DNA of 17,435 nt. Source: Zygnema cylindricum (lineage: Eukaryota > Streptophyta > Zygnematophyceae > Zygnematales > Zygnemataceae). The position numbers were made by a program, and so were the translations under genes. The first letter of the stretch is position 1; each line of letters opens with the position of its first letter. The notes beneath the pieces were generated by a model. The model saw only the letters and a program-made list of their open reading frames with translations, made no database searches and was not told the DNA's origin. The stretch is from the NCBI GenBank assembly GCA_037447655.1, contig JBBHKE010001738.1, positions 1 through 17,435 on the forward strand. The letters are read 5' to 3'. This document shows, in pieces, positions 7,884 through 17,420 of this stretch.

Positions 7884-10800
7884 GTGACATTGGTTTTCTT
7901 TTTTTCAGAGAGGGAGAGGGAGAGAGAGAGAGAGGGGGGGAGTGAGGGAGACGGGGAAAGAGATGGAGAATGGGAGGGAGAGCAAGGGAGGGAGAGAAAA
8001 AAGGTAGGGAGACTTGCTTTGCCATATCTACAGCTATGCCAAACATCGGAGGTTTTTATTTTCTAATATTTGTTTATTTATGTGGTAAAAGTTTCCAAGT
8101 TTTCACTAGTATGTGGGCATATGGAGGTATTTTGTTTCATTTTGTCTCTTAAATCATTTTGTCTTTGTTGTTTAGCCGTTGTTGTTGAAGGATTTTTTTG
8201 GTTCTTGTTTATCATTTGCTTTGTTATTGTGTTTTTTTTTGTCATTTTCTGATTTTAATAATGGTTCTTTGATATCCTGTTGCTTTTTCTTTATTATTTA
8301 TAGATGAGTGATTAAATAAAACCTTGTTCTCATGTTTTTGCAATTTGTCCTTGTTTCTCTGACATTGCTTTAATATTTTGGCTGATTTGATTTTCTGTTT
8401 CTGTTGATCTTTTGCCAAATCCATCTATGGGATAACTTTGTAAATACCATGGAGTTCTCATGTAAACTGAGAAAAATTTTTTTTTCTCCCTTGGGTGTGT
8501 GTACAGCGTTTGCCGAAAGCAAAAAGCAAAGTAGCAATCGATCCTCGATTTTCTCGAATGTTTAATGATAAGGCATTTGCTGCTGATTTTGTTGTGGATA
8601 AGAGAGGACGAAAAGCAAAAAAGAAGTCAGGCGAGAATTTGCAGAAATACTATAGATTAGAGGGTACAGGAGACGATGTCAAGGATGACAGTAGGGAAAG
8701 GGCAAAAAATGTGAAAGTGTCAAAGGCTTCGAAGAAGATTGAGAAGCTAGAGGAGGGGGGGGAGGAGGGGAAGGAGGTAGAGGAGGACAATGCAGAGGAG
8801 GAAAGCGAGGAGCGGGATGAATCACAGGAGAAGGAAAAGGATCAGGAAGAAGATAAGGAAGAGGATGAGGAAAAGGAATCACGGTTTAAGGTAGACAGGA
8901 GGATCACTCGAGATGAGAAAACTAGAAATAGGAACAAAACAGAAGATTCTACAGATGATGAGGATGATGAAGGAGAGGAGGGAGAGGCGGAGGATGATGA
9001 GGAAGATATTGATCCTGAAGTGGGGAAGGTTGGTTTTTTGAAGCTTCATGAAGGGGAAGAACTGGAAGAAGAGGATGAGAGTGGGAAGTCATCAGATTCG
9101 GAATCATCTTCCTCATCCGATGAGGAAAGTGACACCGAAATTGAAGAGGAGCCTGAAGAGGTAAGTTCTAAGCTTTTGCAAGATTTTCTATTCAACAGAT
9201 TATGCGAAATAGATCATTTAATGTGTCTTTATCTTTTACAACCTCCCATGAGCACCATTCAGGTGCACATATTGAAAAACGCTCAATTCATATTTTCTTT
9301 TTTTAATTTCATCTTGTGCGATTATCTCATCAAATAATATTTTTTGTTTTAAATCCCTCAAAGCCAAGGAACTCAAAACGTTGGCGAGAGTTTTGTTAAA
9401 GATATTTTTGTCCAAACGTTGCATTGTTCTGTTCATGTTTGTACCCAGAAACTGGGCTTTGATCTTTAATTATGTATTATTTCCCTTTTTTTTTCTTTTT
9501 TTTTCCTTTTTTTCAAAAATGGTGTAATGCCTTTGTCAGCTATTCATATACCTCGGCATGAAGCGAGTGTCTGCATAACAAGTGGTTCCTTTGCATTTGC
9601 TTTTTGTTATCCAGTTCGAAGGTCATTTAAGATAGTGTCTCTTGAGGTATATTGGAGAGTTGCTCATATAGCTCGATCTTGCTTTTAAACTACACATTAT
9701 TGTAATTAGTGTGGATGTACCTAAAAGTATGAATGGAGAATTGTAGGGCCTACGACAATCCATGCACTAAAAAAAAAAAGAGGTGTCCACTTATTTCTTT
9801 CTCTTGATGTGATGTGGTCCATACTGAGTTATGTGTATTTGAAAATGGCACCTAAAACTAGTAAGGTCCATTGTAAACACAGTGGACCATGTACTTATAA
9901 ATTTTAAGGAGATTGGTCTCTTCTTTTGTGGCGTCTTTTTCAAATTCACATCCAGAACAATTCTGAAAGTTAATAAAGTTTTAGGCAATGTTATGTTTTA
10001 CTTTACCTCTTGGTTGTTGCCTCGCATAGTTCATCCAAAGGCTTTTTTTTATGGAATTTGCCTTATGGACCTGGTAAACAGTTGTAACTTTCGTGTGAAA
10101 TTTCTGGAATGTGTTGATAAGTCTTCCCAACAAATCTGCGAAGTTGATTTAGCGTTAACTTTTGGTCTAAAACAAACTGGTGAATGTCTTTTGGCTTTTT
10201 CTTGGATATAAATTTTTATGGTTACAGGAGGAAAAAATACCGACAATGGAGGATGCGACCCCTCGATTGGCCCTTGTGAACCTAGATTGGGATCATGTCC
10301 GGGTTCGTTCTTCTTCTCTGGTTCCTTTTCATAGACAGATATCATTTATTTTTTCTGGTTTTCATTAGTATGGAGAAGAAAATATTCTGCTAGATTTTAC
10401 ACGCAGTTTGGTTCAATATGGTTTAATGTTGTTTTTTTTTTGCAGATTTTATTGTTTGCAGGCTTTCAAGATCACCTTTGATGTTTCAATTTTTTGCCCA
10501 TCTTTTATGTAAAATTTGCATTTGATTATCACCTGGAAATTGCTACTTTTTTACCTCTCCCTCCCTCTCTTTTTTTAAGTTTGCCCTCTTATCGTATCTT
10601 TCTAGACAATATTGTTTTTGAACCAAATTTGGGATTTTTTTAGGTTCAACAAATACAAACATCATATGGGGGCTATCTATACATTCTAACTGGGAATGCC
10701 ACCACATGGTTTACATCCACATTAATTCATGTCAAAAAGTGTTTCTCACTAAGTTTTTTTCATGCTTTTTTACACGTTGTGATTTCTGTTCTCTCTCCTC

Positions 10801-13800
10801 CTCTTTCTTTCTGTATGTGCAGGCCGTGGATATTTTTATGTTAATGCGATCCTTTTTGCCCAAAGGAGGTTCCATTAAGTCAGTTTCCGTTTATCCGTCC
10901 GATTTTGGTATCCAACAAATGAAAGAGGAACAGGAAAAAGGGCCCATGGGATTCATTGCTCGAAAAGGGACTGAAGGAGAGGAGGAGAAGGGTATGGAAG
11001 ATGGTGAGGATAGTGAGGGAGAATTCGACGATGCACGTCTACGAAAATACGAAAAATCGCGATTGAAGTGGGTGGTTAGCAGTTTCACTTTTTTTTTTTC
11101 ATGTTTTCTGTTGTTTTTAGTGCAATGACCGGGCGATGAAAGTTATTTTCTGGAAAGTTTGGTAATGAGGATCGTAAAGGGTTCGGTAACGCATGTATTT
11201 AAATCTATGAAGTATAGGAAGGATGATTTACTTTATATTTTGAAAGGTTTGGTAAAGCTTTAAGCTAACAGTCTTACGGAATATATGATTCACAGGTATT
11301 TCTATGCAGTAATTGTCTGCGATTCGAATGCAACAGCAAATGTCCTTTATGAACAATGTGATGGATTGGAGTTTGAAAGATCCTCCAATACTTTGGATTT
11401 ACGATTTATTCCTGACGAGGTTTCAATTGGACATGATAGAGAGCCAAGGGATGTTGCAACACAGGTGAGAAATAGTGAGGACTTTAAATAAACAATGCAT
11501 TGTGGTCGGTTTTTTTTTTTTTTGAAAAAACCACGGCCATAATGTTTAACGCAACCATTTTGTCGTTATTTCAGAAAATGTAAGGTAGTCCATGCGTGCG
11601 ATTCTCCCTTTATTTTCTTTCTATGAATTTTCTATCAACTTCTTGAGACTTCTCTTTTAATTTCAGACCCTTAGAATCCTGGAAAAATAAGAACTAGTCC
11701 TCAAAAACTCTTCAAAAACTTGTTAAACAAACCTAGGAAACCCTTTGAACTCTTACCGTAGTGTTTATGGTGTCTTGATTTGTTGAAGTGGTTCCCACCC
11801 AAGCCTTTAATTCAAAAATAACTTGAGAAAAAGCTAAAAAGACCTTTTAAAACCTTCAAAAAAGCCTGAGAAAAAAAAACCTTAAAAAATAAATTTTGCA
11901 AAATTGCAAACTGCACGAGTGTGTCCTTTAGGCCGTGGTTTGTTGAAGATAGTTTGATTCCTTCATGTAAGGCTCTAATCCAATAGAGAACGAAGAACAA
12001 GCCCGATAAACTTTCAGAATTTTTCAAGAAAATCATCAGTGAAAACTTCAAAAACTTCTGCAAAATCCGATCTTGGTGTCTTTTGGGACTTGATATGTTG
12101 AAATAGTTTCATAAGCCTCTGAAATAGATAACTGAGAAACGGCAGTGGGCCCTTGGTTTGTTGAAATAGTTTAATTCTCAGACACATCCCTCTGAAAACC
12201 GTTGGAAAAGCCTTTCGAACCGTTGGAAAATACTATGTGAATGTCCGTTTGGGCCTTGATTTACTGAAAAATATTTGATTTCCTGACATAAGGCCCCTAT
12301 CCAATATGTATCCAGAGGAAGTCCACAAAACCCTTAAATCCTTTTTAAATACTTCCAAAGAAAACTTTGAAAAGTTTGCCCCAGCGTTCTTTGCGCTGTA
12401 ATTTGTTGCAAATATTTAAATGCACTCATGTAAGCCTCTATTCCGATGGGCAAGAAAAAACGTTAAAGACCTTTGGGCCTTAAAAACGTTCATGAAAACA
12501 TTGCAAAAAAAAATAGTTTGATTCTCTTACACAAGCCTCTTAATTTCAGTGTCTCGAAAATAGTTCAACTCCCTCACAATGTGTCGAAATATTTTGATTT
12601 CCTCACACAAGCCTCTAATCCAATGGGCAGAAGCCAGGTGGCGAGCGATTGGGTGGCGCCTGATTTTACTACGGGAGTTCTCCAATACAGTCGAGTGAAA
12701 CTGACATGGGACGACGATGAACCAAAACGTGTAAAAGTTCTTCGGCGAAAGTTGTCGGAAGATCAAGTAAGTATACATAGGATTCTGTTTGAATTTGTGA
12801 AAAAATTCTCAGCAGTTTTGCGCTATATTATTTTTGGGATTCTGGAGGATTTACATGCGTTGCCGCTTTACATGTTAATGGAAGTTTCCTAAAGGTGTTC
12901 ACATGAATAAGATCAGGAAATAACATTGTTTTTTGCTGCATTTCAAGTTACCGCTTCATGTAAAGTACGTGTAATGGACAATTTTAGTGCTTGGCTAAAA
13001 ATCGGGGATTCTTAGTCACTATTTAACAGATTAAACTGAATCAAATCCGAAATGAACCAGAACTGTAAAGCCAACCTGAAATCAAAACCTGATGAAGTAT
13101 TTAGTTTGGCGGAGATCGCGTTCAATGGACCTTTTCCTTTACTTTTTGATTTTTTTCTAAACGAAAATGAGAATAGAAACTGAACTGAAGCCGAAAAGCT
13201 CAAGTTTTAGGTGTAGGGAAGATGGCATGTGATTGGCCTTTTCCTTTTGTCTTATCGTTTACTTTTTGATTTTTTTTTCGGGCAGGTCAATGAGATGAAT
13301 TTCCAGGATTATGTCGCGTCTGGGTCAGAATATGAAGATGAGGACGATGAAGTTGTAGAAGAATTTGAAGAGGGAGAGGAAGGACCGGGATTGGGGGAGG
13401 GAGAGGGAGAGGAGAGTGTGGGAGAGGGAGACAGAGTAGGAGAGGGAGCGAGAGTGGAAAAGGGTGATGGTGAGGGAGAGGGGGACAAGAAAGAGGAGGG
13501 AAATCTGAAGGGAGTAGAGGGAGGTAATGGTGTGAAGGAGAATCGTACAAAAAGTAATCTTACAAAAGAGCAGAAGAGGGAGCAGATGAGAGAAAAATAC
13601 CGGAAGTTGTTACTTGGAGGAGGAGATGAGAAGACGGGAAAAGTGGGCAACAAGAAGGGAAAGGAGGAGGATGAGGATGATGGGGAGGCAGAAGGAGAAG
13701 ATATGGAGATTACGTTTGCAACGGGGTTGACTGAACTGAGTGAAAAATTGAAACAGAAAAAAGTGGAGAAGGAGAGGCAAGCGTCAGAAACGGTTTTTGA

Positions 13801-14966
13801 GGCATATTTGCGGAAGAGAGCCGAGAAAAGGAGGATGAAGAAGAACGAAAGAAAGGGCAATGAGGAGGAGGGAGAGGATCCAGATGATGACTTATACGGG
13901 GGAAGAGGGATAGCCATGGATGACCCATTTTTTACACAAGAGGAAAACCCTTTTGATGATCCCTTTTTCGCCTCAGCTGATGGAGGTGAAGGAGAGAATA
14001 ACGGAAAAGGTAAAGGAGGAAAGGGAGAGGGGAAAGTAGAGGACGATGGGAAGACGAGACAGAAAAATATGGGAAAAGAGGGTTTGGGAGGGAAGCCTTC
14101 TCAGGAGGAGAGGATTCGGAAGAGGGAGGAAGCAGCGAGGGAGAAGCGAGAGGAGCAAAAGAGAAGAGCGGAGCTAGAACTGTTAATGATGGACGATACC
14201 AGAGAGGAGAGCGAAGTGAAGGGATTTAATTTGAAGAGTAAGAAGAAGAAAGGAAAGAAGGGAGAAAGAGGAAAAGGACAAGGAGAAGATGAGGAAGAAG
14301 ACGAGGGGAAAGCCACAAAAGTTAATTTTGACGATCCTCGATTTGCAAATCTCTTTGATTCTCATCTTTATGCAATCGACCCGACTGATCCAAATTTCAG
14401 AAGGTAAAAATGCTTATCTCGTCCTGGTTTAATAAATTTCACATTAAAATAAAAAAGTGTTTTGAATTGCTTTCTATGCCCTATCGTAATTTTTTGCAGT
14501 CCTCTCCCTCCACATCCCACTCCCCCTCCCCCTCCCTATCTTCTCCCTCCCTCCACATCTCACTCCCCCTCCTGCTCCCCCTCTCTTTTTTCTCCCTCTC
14601 CCCTCTCCCCTCTCCCTCTCTCACTAATTATGTCTCCTCTACTCTTTTGCCTCAAAGAAATTGACAATTTGCCATTTTTTTTGGGTATATTTTGTATCTA
14701 TGTGCAGATCTTCCGGGCAGGTTAGTATTTTGGCCGAAAAACAGAGAAGACGATTTCAGGAGAATCGTAATGTGGCGAATGAGAATGTGACAGCTGGCAC
14801 TTCATCGTCTTTAGTGGGAGAAGTTCCTTCGTCAGGTTTTGGAAATGAAAAATCGGTGAAGGAAAAGCAAGAGAAGGCCGAATTATCGACTTTGGTTCGA
14901 TCGTTAAAACGGAAAGCAGAAGCAAGAGTAGCGAATACAAATAGTAGAAGAGTAAAAGGGAGTTAG
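7800..14966 (+). CDS. ESF1: ESF1 homologue, nucleolar pre-rRNA processing factor, 8 exons, complete
   Basis: ESF1 is a nucleolar protein of the small-subunit processome, needed for early pre-rRNA cleavages towards 18S rRNA (known of the family). Exons: 7800-7883, 8507-9160, 10228-10302, 10823-11067, 11296-11464, 12638-12766, 13286-14403, 14708-14966. They total 2733 nt and encode 910 residues; human ESF1 is about 850. All junctions are GT-AG and keep frame. Blocks in order: DARFSRLHTDPRFQ (15-28), IDPRFSRMF and a basic DKRGRKAKKK (39-68), acidic low-complexity (about 105-246), an RRM-like core with LVNLDWDHV, FLPKGGSI, VYPSDFG, CDGLEFERS and LDLRFIPDE (about 260-400), VKLTWDDDEP, MNFQDYVASGSE, MEITFATGL (592 on), AYLRKRAEKRR, NUC153 motif VNFDDPRFANLF to DPNFR (798-824), and a basic C-terminus. 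The start is the first in-frame ATG before the conserved block, with A at -3. Divergent from the transporter upstream. Confidence 0.96.
7884..8506 (+). other. ESF1: ESF1 intron 1
   Basis: GTGACA to GTACAG. Its first part (7908-8005) is GA-rich like the 5' leader; the rest is T-rich. Confidence 0.85.
8507..9160 (+). CDS. ESF1: ESF1 exon 2 (conserved N-terminal block and acidic region)
   Basis: The acceptor is TGTACAG|CG and the donor is GAG|GTAAGT; both are phase 0, giving 218 codons (residues 29-246). It starts RLPKAKSKVAIDPRF, continuing the conserved block of exon 1. From about 8690 it becomes Glu/Asp/Lys/Ser-rich, with a serine-acidic stretch near the end (SSSSSSDEESDTE) that is typical of casein-kinase-2-type nucleolar proteins. 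Confidence 0.95.
9161..10227 (+). other. ESF1: ESF1 intron 2
   Basis: GTAAGT to GTTACAG, 1067 bp, T-rich. Short open frames inside have no recognisable content. Confidence 0.85.
10228..10302 (+). CDS. ESF1: ESF1 exon 3
   Basis: 25 codons (247-271) ending LALVNLDWDHVR, the first strand of the RRM-like core. The acceptor GTTACAG|GA is good. The donor CGG|GTTCGT is weak, with T at +3. Homologues run directly from this block into AVD, which supports 10302. An alternative in-frame donor lies 18 nt downstream (after 10320). Confidence 0.88.
10303..10822 (+). other. ESF1: ESF1 intron 3
   Basis: GTTCGT to GTGCAG, with a strong T/C-rich tract before the acceptor. Nothing else seen. Confidence 0.82.
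10823..11067 (+). CDS. ESF1: ESF1 exon 4
   Basis: The acceptor TGTGCAG|GC is preceded by a strong CT-rich tract. The donor is chosen as GAA|GTGGGT, leaving phase 2. The next exon's first G then completes a Lys codon and gives SRLKYFYAVI, matching the family. The later GT at 11072 would break frame with exon 5. Contains AVDIFMLMRSFLPKGGSI, VYPSDFG and RLRKYEKSRLK (272-353). Confidence 0.92.
11296..11464 (+). CDS. ESF1: ESF1 exon 5
   Basis: The acceptor is TTCACAG|G and the donor is CAG|GTGAGA. After one base completing Lys353, 56 codons (354-409) encode YFYAVIVCDSNATANVLYEQ, CDGLEFERSSN, LDLRFIPDE and DVATQ, which is the second half of the RRM-like domain. Ends phase 0. Confidence 0.94.
11760..12637 (+). 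repeat. Degenerate tandem repeat filling ESF1 intron 5 up to the acceptor
   Basis: At least seven diverged units share the order TTGATTTGTTGAAATAGTTT, GATTCCCTCACA, AAGCCTCTAATCCAATGGGC, then A-rich sequence with AAACCTTTGAAAA. Unit anchors lie near 11773, 11935, 12090, 12152, 12254, 12400, 12520 and 12590. The spacing varies from about 60 to 160 bp. Intron 5 itself runs 11465-12637; its first 290 bp show no repeat. Confidence 0.75.
12638..12766 (+). CDS. ESF1: ESF1 exon 6
   Basis: 43 codons (410-452), beginning VASDWVAPDF and containing LQYSRVKLTWDDDEPKR, the most conserved block after the RRM-like part. The donor is CAA|GTAAGT. The acceptor GCCAG|GTGG is chosen because only this AG keeps phase 0 with exon 5. 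A competing GGGCAG ends at 12630, 7 nt upstream, and would shift frame. Confidence 0.9.
12767..13285 (+). other. ESF1: ESF1 intron 6
   Basis: GTAAGT to GGGCAG. Contains two copies of TTTACTTTTTGATTTTTTT (near 13138 and 13259), the second serving as the acceptor's pyrimidine tract. Confidence 0.85.
13286..14403 (+). CDS. ESF1: ESF1 exon 7 (long purine-rich exon with NUC153 motif)
   Basis: The acceptor is TTTCGGGCAG|GT and the donor is AAG|GTAAAA, phase 2. It encodes 372 codons (453-824) plus two bases of 825. It starts VNEMNFQDYVASGSE. A Gly/Glu-rich stretch at about 13370-13530 is built on GGGAGA-like hexamers. MEITFATGLTELSEK (from 13703), a basic coiled-coil-like AYLRKRAEKRRMKK segment, DDPFFTQEENPFDDPFF, and the NUC153 motif (14321-14401) follow. 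Confidence 0.95.
14404..14707 (+). other. ESF1: ESF1 intron 7 with CT-rich block
   Basis: GTAAAA to GTGCAG. Bases about 14500-14630 are almost pure C/T (CTCCCTCC-type repeats). Confidence 0.88.
14708..14966 (+). CDS. ESF1: ESF1 exon 8 (last, with stop)
   Basis: The acceptor is TGTGCAG|A. The first base completes Arg825, then 85 residues follow to TAG at 14964-14966. It begins SSGQVSILAEKQRRRFQ and ends in a basic tail (SLKRKAEARV), as expected for the family's C-terminal nucleolar tail. Confidence 0.94.
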
Positions 14967-15576
14967 TTGATATATTGACAAAAAAATTGTTGTTCTCGCG
15001 TTGATAAATATATTGGCCGGTAGGCTTGTTTATTTGTTTGTTGGACTGCTGTTTTCTTTGTTTGTTTGTTTGTTTGTTTGTTTTTGTTTCTGTTTTTTCT
15101 CGGGTTTGGATGTGCTTATGCTTTTTTTTTTCCTTTTCTTTCAATTCTAATCTGGATACAAATCTGTTTGTGATCTTGTGATTTTTGTGGGATTATTTTT
15201 TTTTGTTGTTTTTATTCTTTACTTATTCACTTGGTACGTATTAATTCGTTTCGTGGCTGTTTTACAAAGAGAGTTTTTATTTTTCCATTGTCGATTGTGC
15301 TTACATTAAAAAAAAAAAAAAACACTCTTCACTTCACTTTGTGTGTACTTCTGTTTTTTTCTGGGGCTCCCTTTTGGCCCTATTCTCTTTTTAAGAGTGT
15401 AAATGCCAAACAATTTTGTCGATTTTTGGAGTCGGATTAGCATTTAGAGATTTGATGTTTTTTTTAGAGCGAGGATTCACAGAGGATCTACGACAGTTTA
15501 TCTATTGAATTATTTACAAAGCCATTTTTCCCTTTCCTTGCTTTTGTTTCTATCTAGTGGATTCTAGTTTGCCACT
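14967..15576 (+). other. ESF1 3' flank, probable 3' UTR and terminator region
   Basis: T-rich sequence after the stop codon. It includes (TTTG)6 at 15057-15080 and a run of 15 A at 15308-15322. I see no AATAAA in the first 300 bp, so the poly(A) site is not placed. Confidence 0.5.
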
Positions 15577-15860
15577 CCCCTTTCCTTGCCTCTCCCTTTC
15601 CCTCTCCCTCTCCCTCTCAGTCTCCCTCTCCCTCCCAGTCTCCCTCTCCTATTCCCTCTTAATCTCCCTCTCACTCTCAATATGCCTCTCCCTCTCCCAC
15701 TCCCTCTCCCTTCCAATCTGCCACTTGCTCTCTCTTCCTCCCCCTCTCCCTCTTAATCTGCCTCTCCCCCTCCCTCTCGCCCTCGCCCTCTCCCTCTCTC
15801 TCTCCCCTCCCCCTCTGTCTCTCCCTTTCTCCCTCGCCCTCTCCCTCCTCTCCTTCACCA
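15577..15860. repeat. CT-rich microsatellite, TCTCCC hexamer based
   Basis: Imperfect runs of CTCCCT/TCTCCC with occasional AGTCTC or AATCTG interruptions. Long open frames on both strands are products of the low complexity. Confidence 0.9.
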
Positions 15861-15914
15861 CACTATTCAATGATGCGTACCGTATGGTTTAAGCATTTTA
15901 TTAGTGTTCATGTG

Positions 15915-16200
15915 AAATTAAAATGTATAATATAATAACAATGTAATACTGTATAATATGACTAATTATATAATTATAATATTATGCTAATTTGGTTCAG
16001 GGAGACGTGATAGATTGTCGTCCACTCCCTTAAATAGTGTTATTAACACTTTTATGAATTTCGACCAGAAAATTTTGCGACCGAATTAGTGTTATGAACT
16101 CCAATAATAATATAACGATGATAACATAATAATAATAATACATAATGATAATATAACAAATAATGACAATATAACAACAATATAATAATAACGATGAGAA
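15915..16200. repeat. AT-rich simple sequence with diverged dispersed repeat, copy 2
   Basis: ATAATA-type simple sequence (15919-15985 and 16103-16196) flanks a copy of the repeat seen at 5456, with GGAGACGTG (16001), GTCCACT, CTTAAATAGT, AAAATTTTG and CCGA. Inside it, AGTGTTATTAACACT is an odd-centred palindrome (about 16036-16050). Confidence 0.6.
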
Positions 16201-16205
16201 GTGGA

Positions 16206-16541
16206 CTCCCTCTTTTGTCGCACCGGGAGATATAGAGGGAGAGATTTAGGGAGACGTAGACAAGGAGAAGGAGAGAGAAACAGAGTGACAGAAGGAGAGA
16301 GTGAGGGAGAGAGAGAAGGAAAAAAGAGGTGGACAGAGAGAGAGCAAGAGTGAGAACGAGAGATAAACGAATGGAGGTTAGAGGAGGGAGGGAGGCAGAG
16401 AGAGAGAGAGAGGAAAAAAATAAAAGATAGAGGGAGAGAGAGAGATATAGAGAGGCTCCCTCTCTCTCCTCCACTTCCTTTCTCTCTCCTTCTCCCTCTT
16501 TTTGTGTCTCTGTCTTGGAGTGTCCTCTCTCTTTTGTCGCA
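16206..16541. repeat. GA tract then CT tract, flanked by direct repeat CTTTTGTCGCA
   Basis: Bases about 16224-16455 are purine-rich and 16456-16510 pyrimidine-rich, so the junction can fold into a hairpin. CTTTTGTCGCA occurs at 16212-16222 and 16531-16541, each preceded by a CTCTC-like stretch. Confidence 0.8.
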
Positions 16542-17014
16542 TTTGGAAAACTCTTTGCGTTCACTTATTTTTAACGACATACTTAAAATTAAAAAAATGT
16601 ATATATACACACAAAATAAATACGTGCCTGATAAAAACTTGCTTAAAATTTGCCTAAAATTGGCCATAATTTCAACTCTTTTAAGTGTAATTTTTGGTCC
16701 TTGTGTTGTTAAATTCCATTCATTACTTTTCGACGTTTTTTTTTAGCTTTTTTCACTTTATGAAGGAAACAATATATCATAAATAAAAACGTTGAGTGGA
16801 GATATGCTGTGGGTCCTTGAAATTTTCGAAAAAAAAAAAACGTTTAACTTTCGCCTTTTTTTTTCGTTCAATTTTTATTTTGTGGCTTCAACTTTTGACG
16901 TTTATTTTTTGCAATTTTATTTTAACAAAAAGAAAATTCCACCATTTATATTCTAAAATTTTGTTAACACTTTAAAACTACAAATGTAGTGTGGAAATTT
17001 GTTGTCACCCCAAG
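16542..17014. other. AT-rich intergenic DNA, no feature recognised
   Basis: A/T-runs and no conserved coding block on either strand. Confidence 0.6.
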
Positions 17015-17420
17015 TCTCTCCCTCTCCCTCCCTGTTGTCTCCCGCTTGATTTCCACCCTTCTTATCACCCCTCTACACTCTATTTACTCCCCTCTCCCCT
17101 CTCCCCCTCCCTCCTCTTCGCTCTATTCTCCTTCCCCTGTCCTTCCTCCCCCCTGTTCCCTCTACCTTGTTCCTTCTCCCTACCCCTCTGCCTCTCCCTT
17201 CCCTTCTCCCTCCTCTTTCCTCTCCCCTTTGCTTCTCCTTCGCCTCTGTCTTCCCACTCCCCTCCCCTTCCTTCTCCTCTCCCCCCTTCCCCCTCTCTCT
17301 CCCCCTTCCTTCACCTTCCTTCCTCTTCTCGCCCTCCCCTTTCCCCTCTCTCTCTCTCTCCTCCCCTCCCTTCCCCTCTTCTTCCCTCCTCTCCCTTCTC
17401 CTCTCCTGCTCCTCCCCTCC
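17015..17420. repeat. Long polypyrimidine (CT-rich) tract
   Basis: About 400 bp of nearly pure C/T on the plus strand with irregular CTCCCC/TTCCCT units. Open frames here on both strands are low-complexity artefacts. Confidence 0.9.

Noticed and set aside
13309-13928. Ser/Pro/Phe-rich open frames on the minus strand opposite ESF1 exon 7
   Set aside because: They mirror the purine-rich coding strand and have no independent signature.
15557-15892. Ser/Leu/Pro-rich open frames in the CT-rich tract, both strands
   Set aside because: Translation of a (TCTCCC)n-like microsatellite; any frame stays open.
16052-16667. Two long minus-strand open frames
   Set aside because: They run across GA/CT repeats and AT-rich simple sequence, overlap in different frames, and show no domain.
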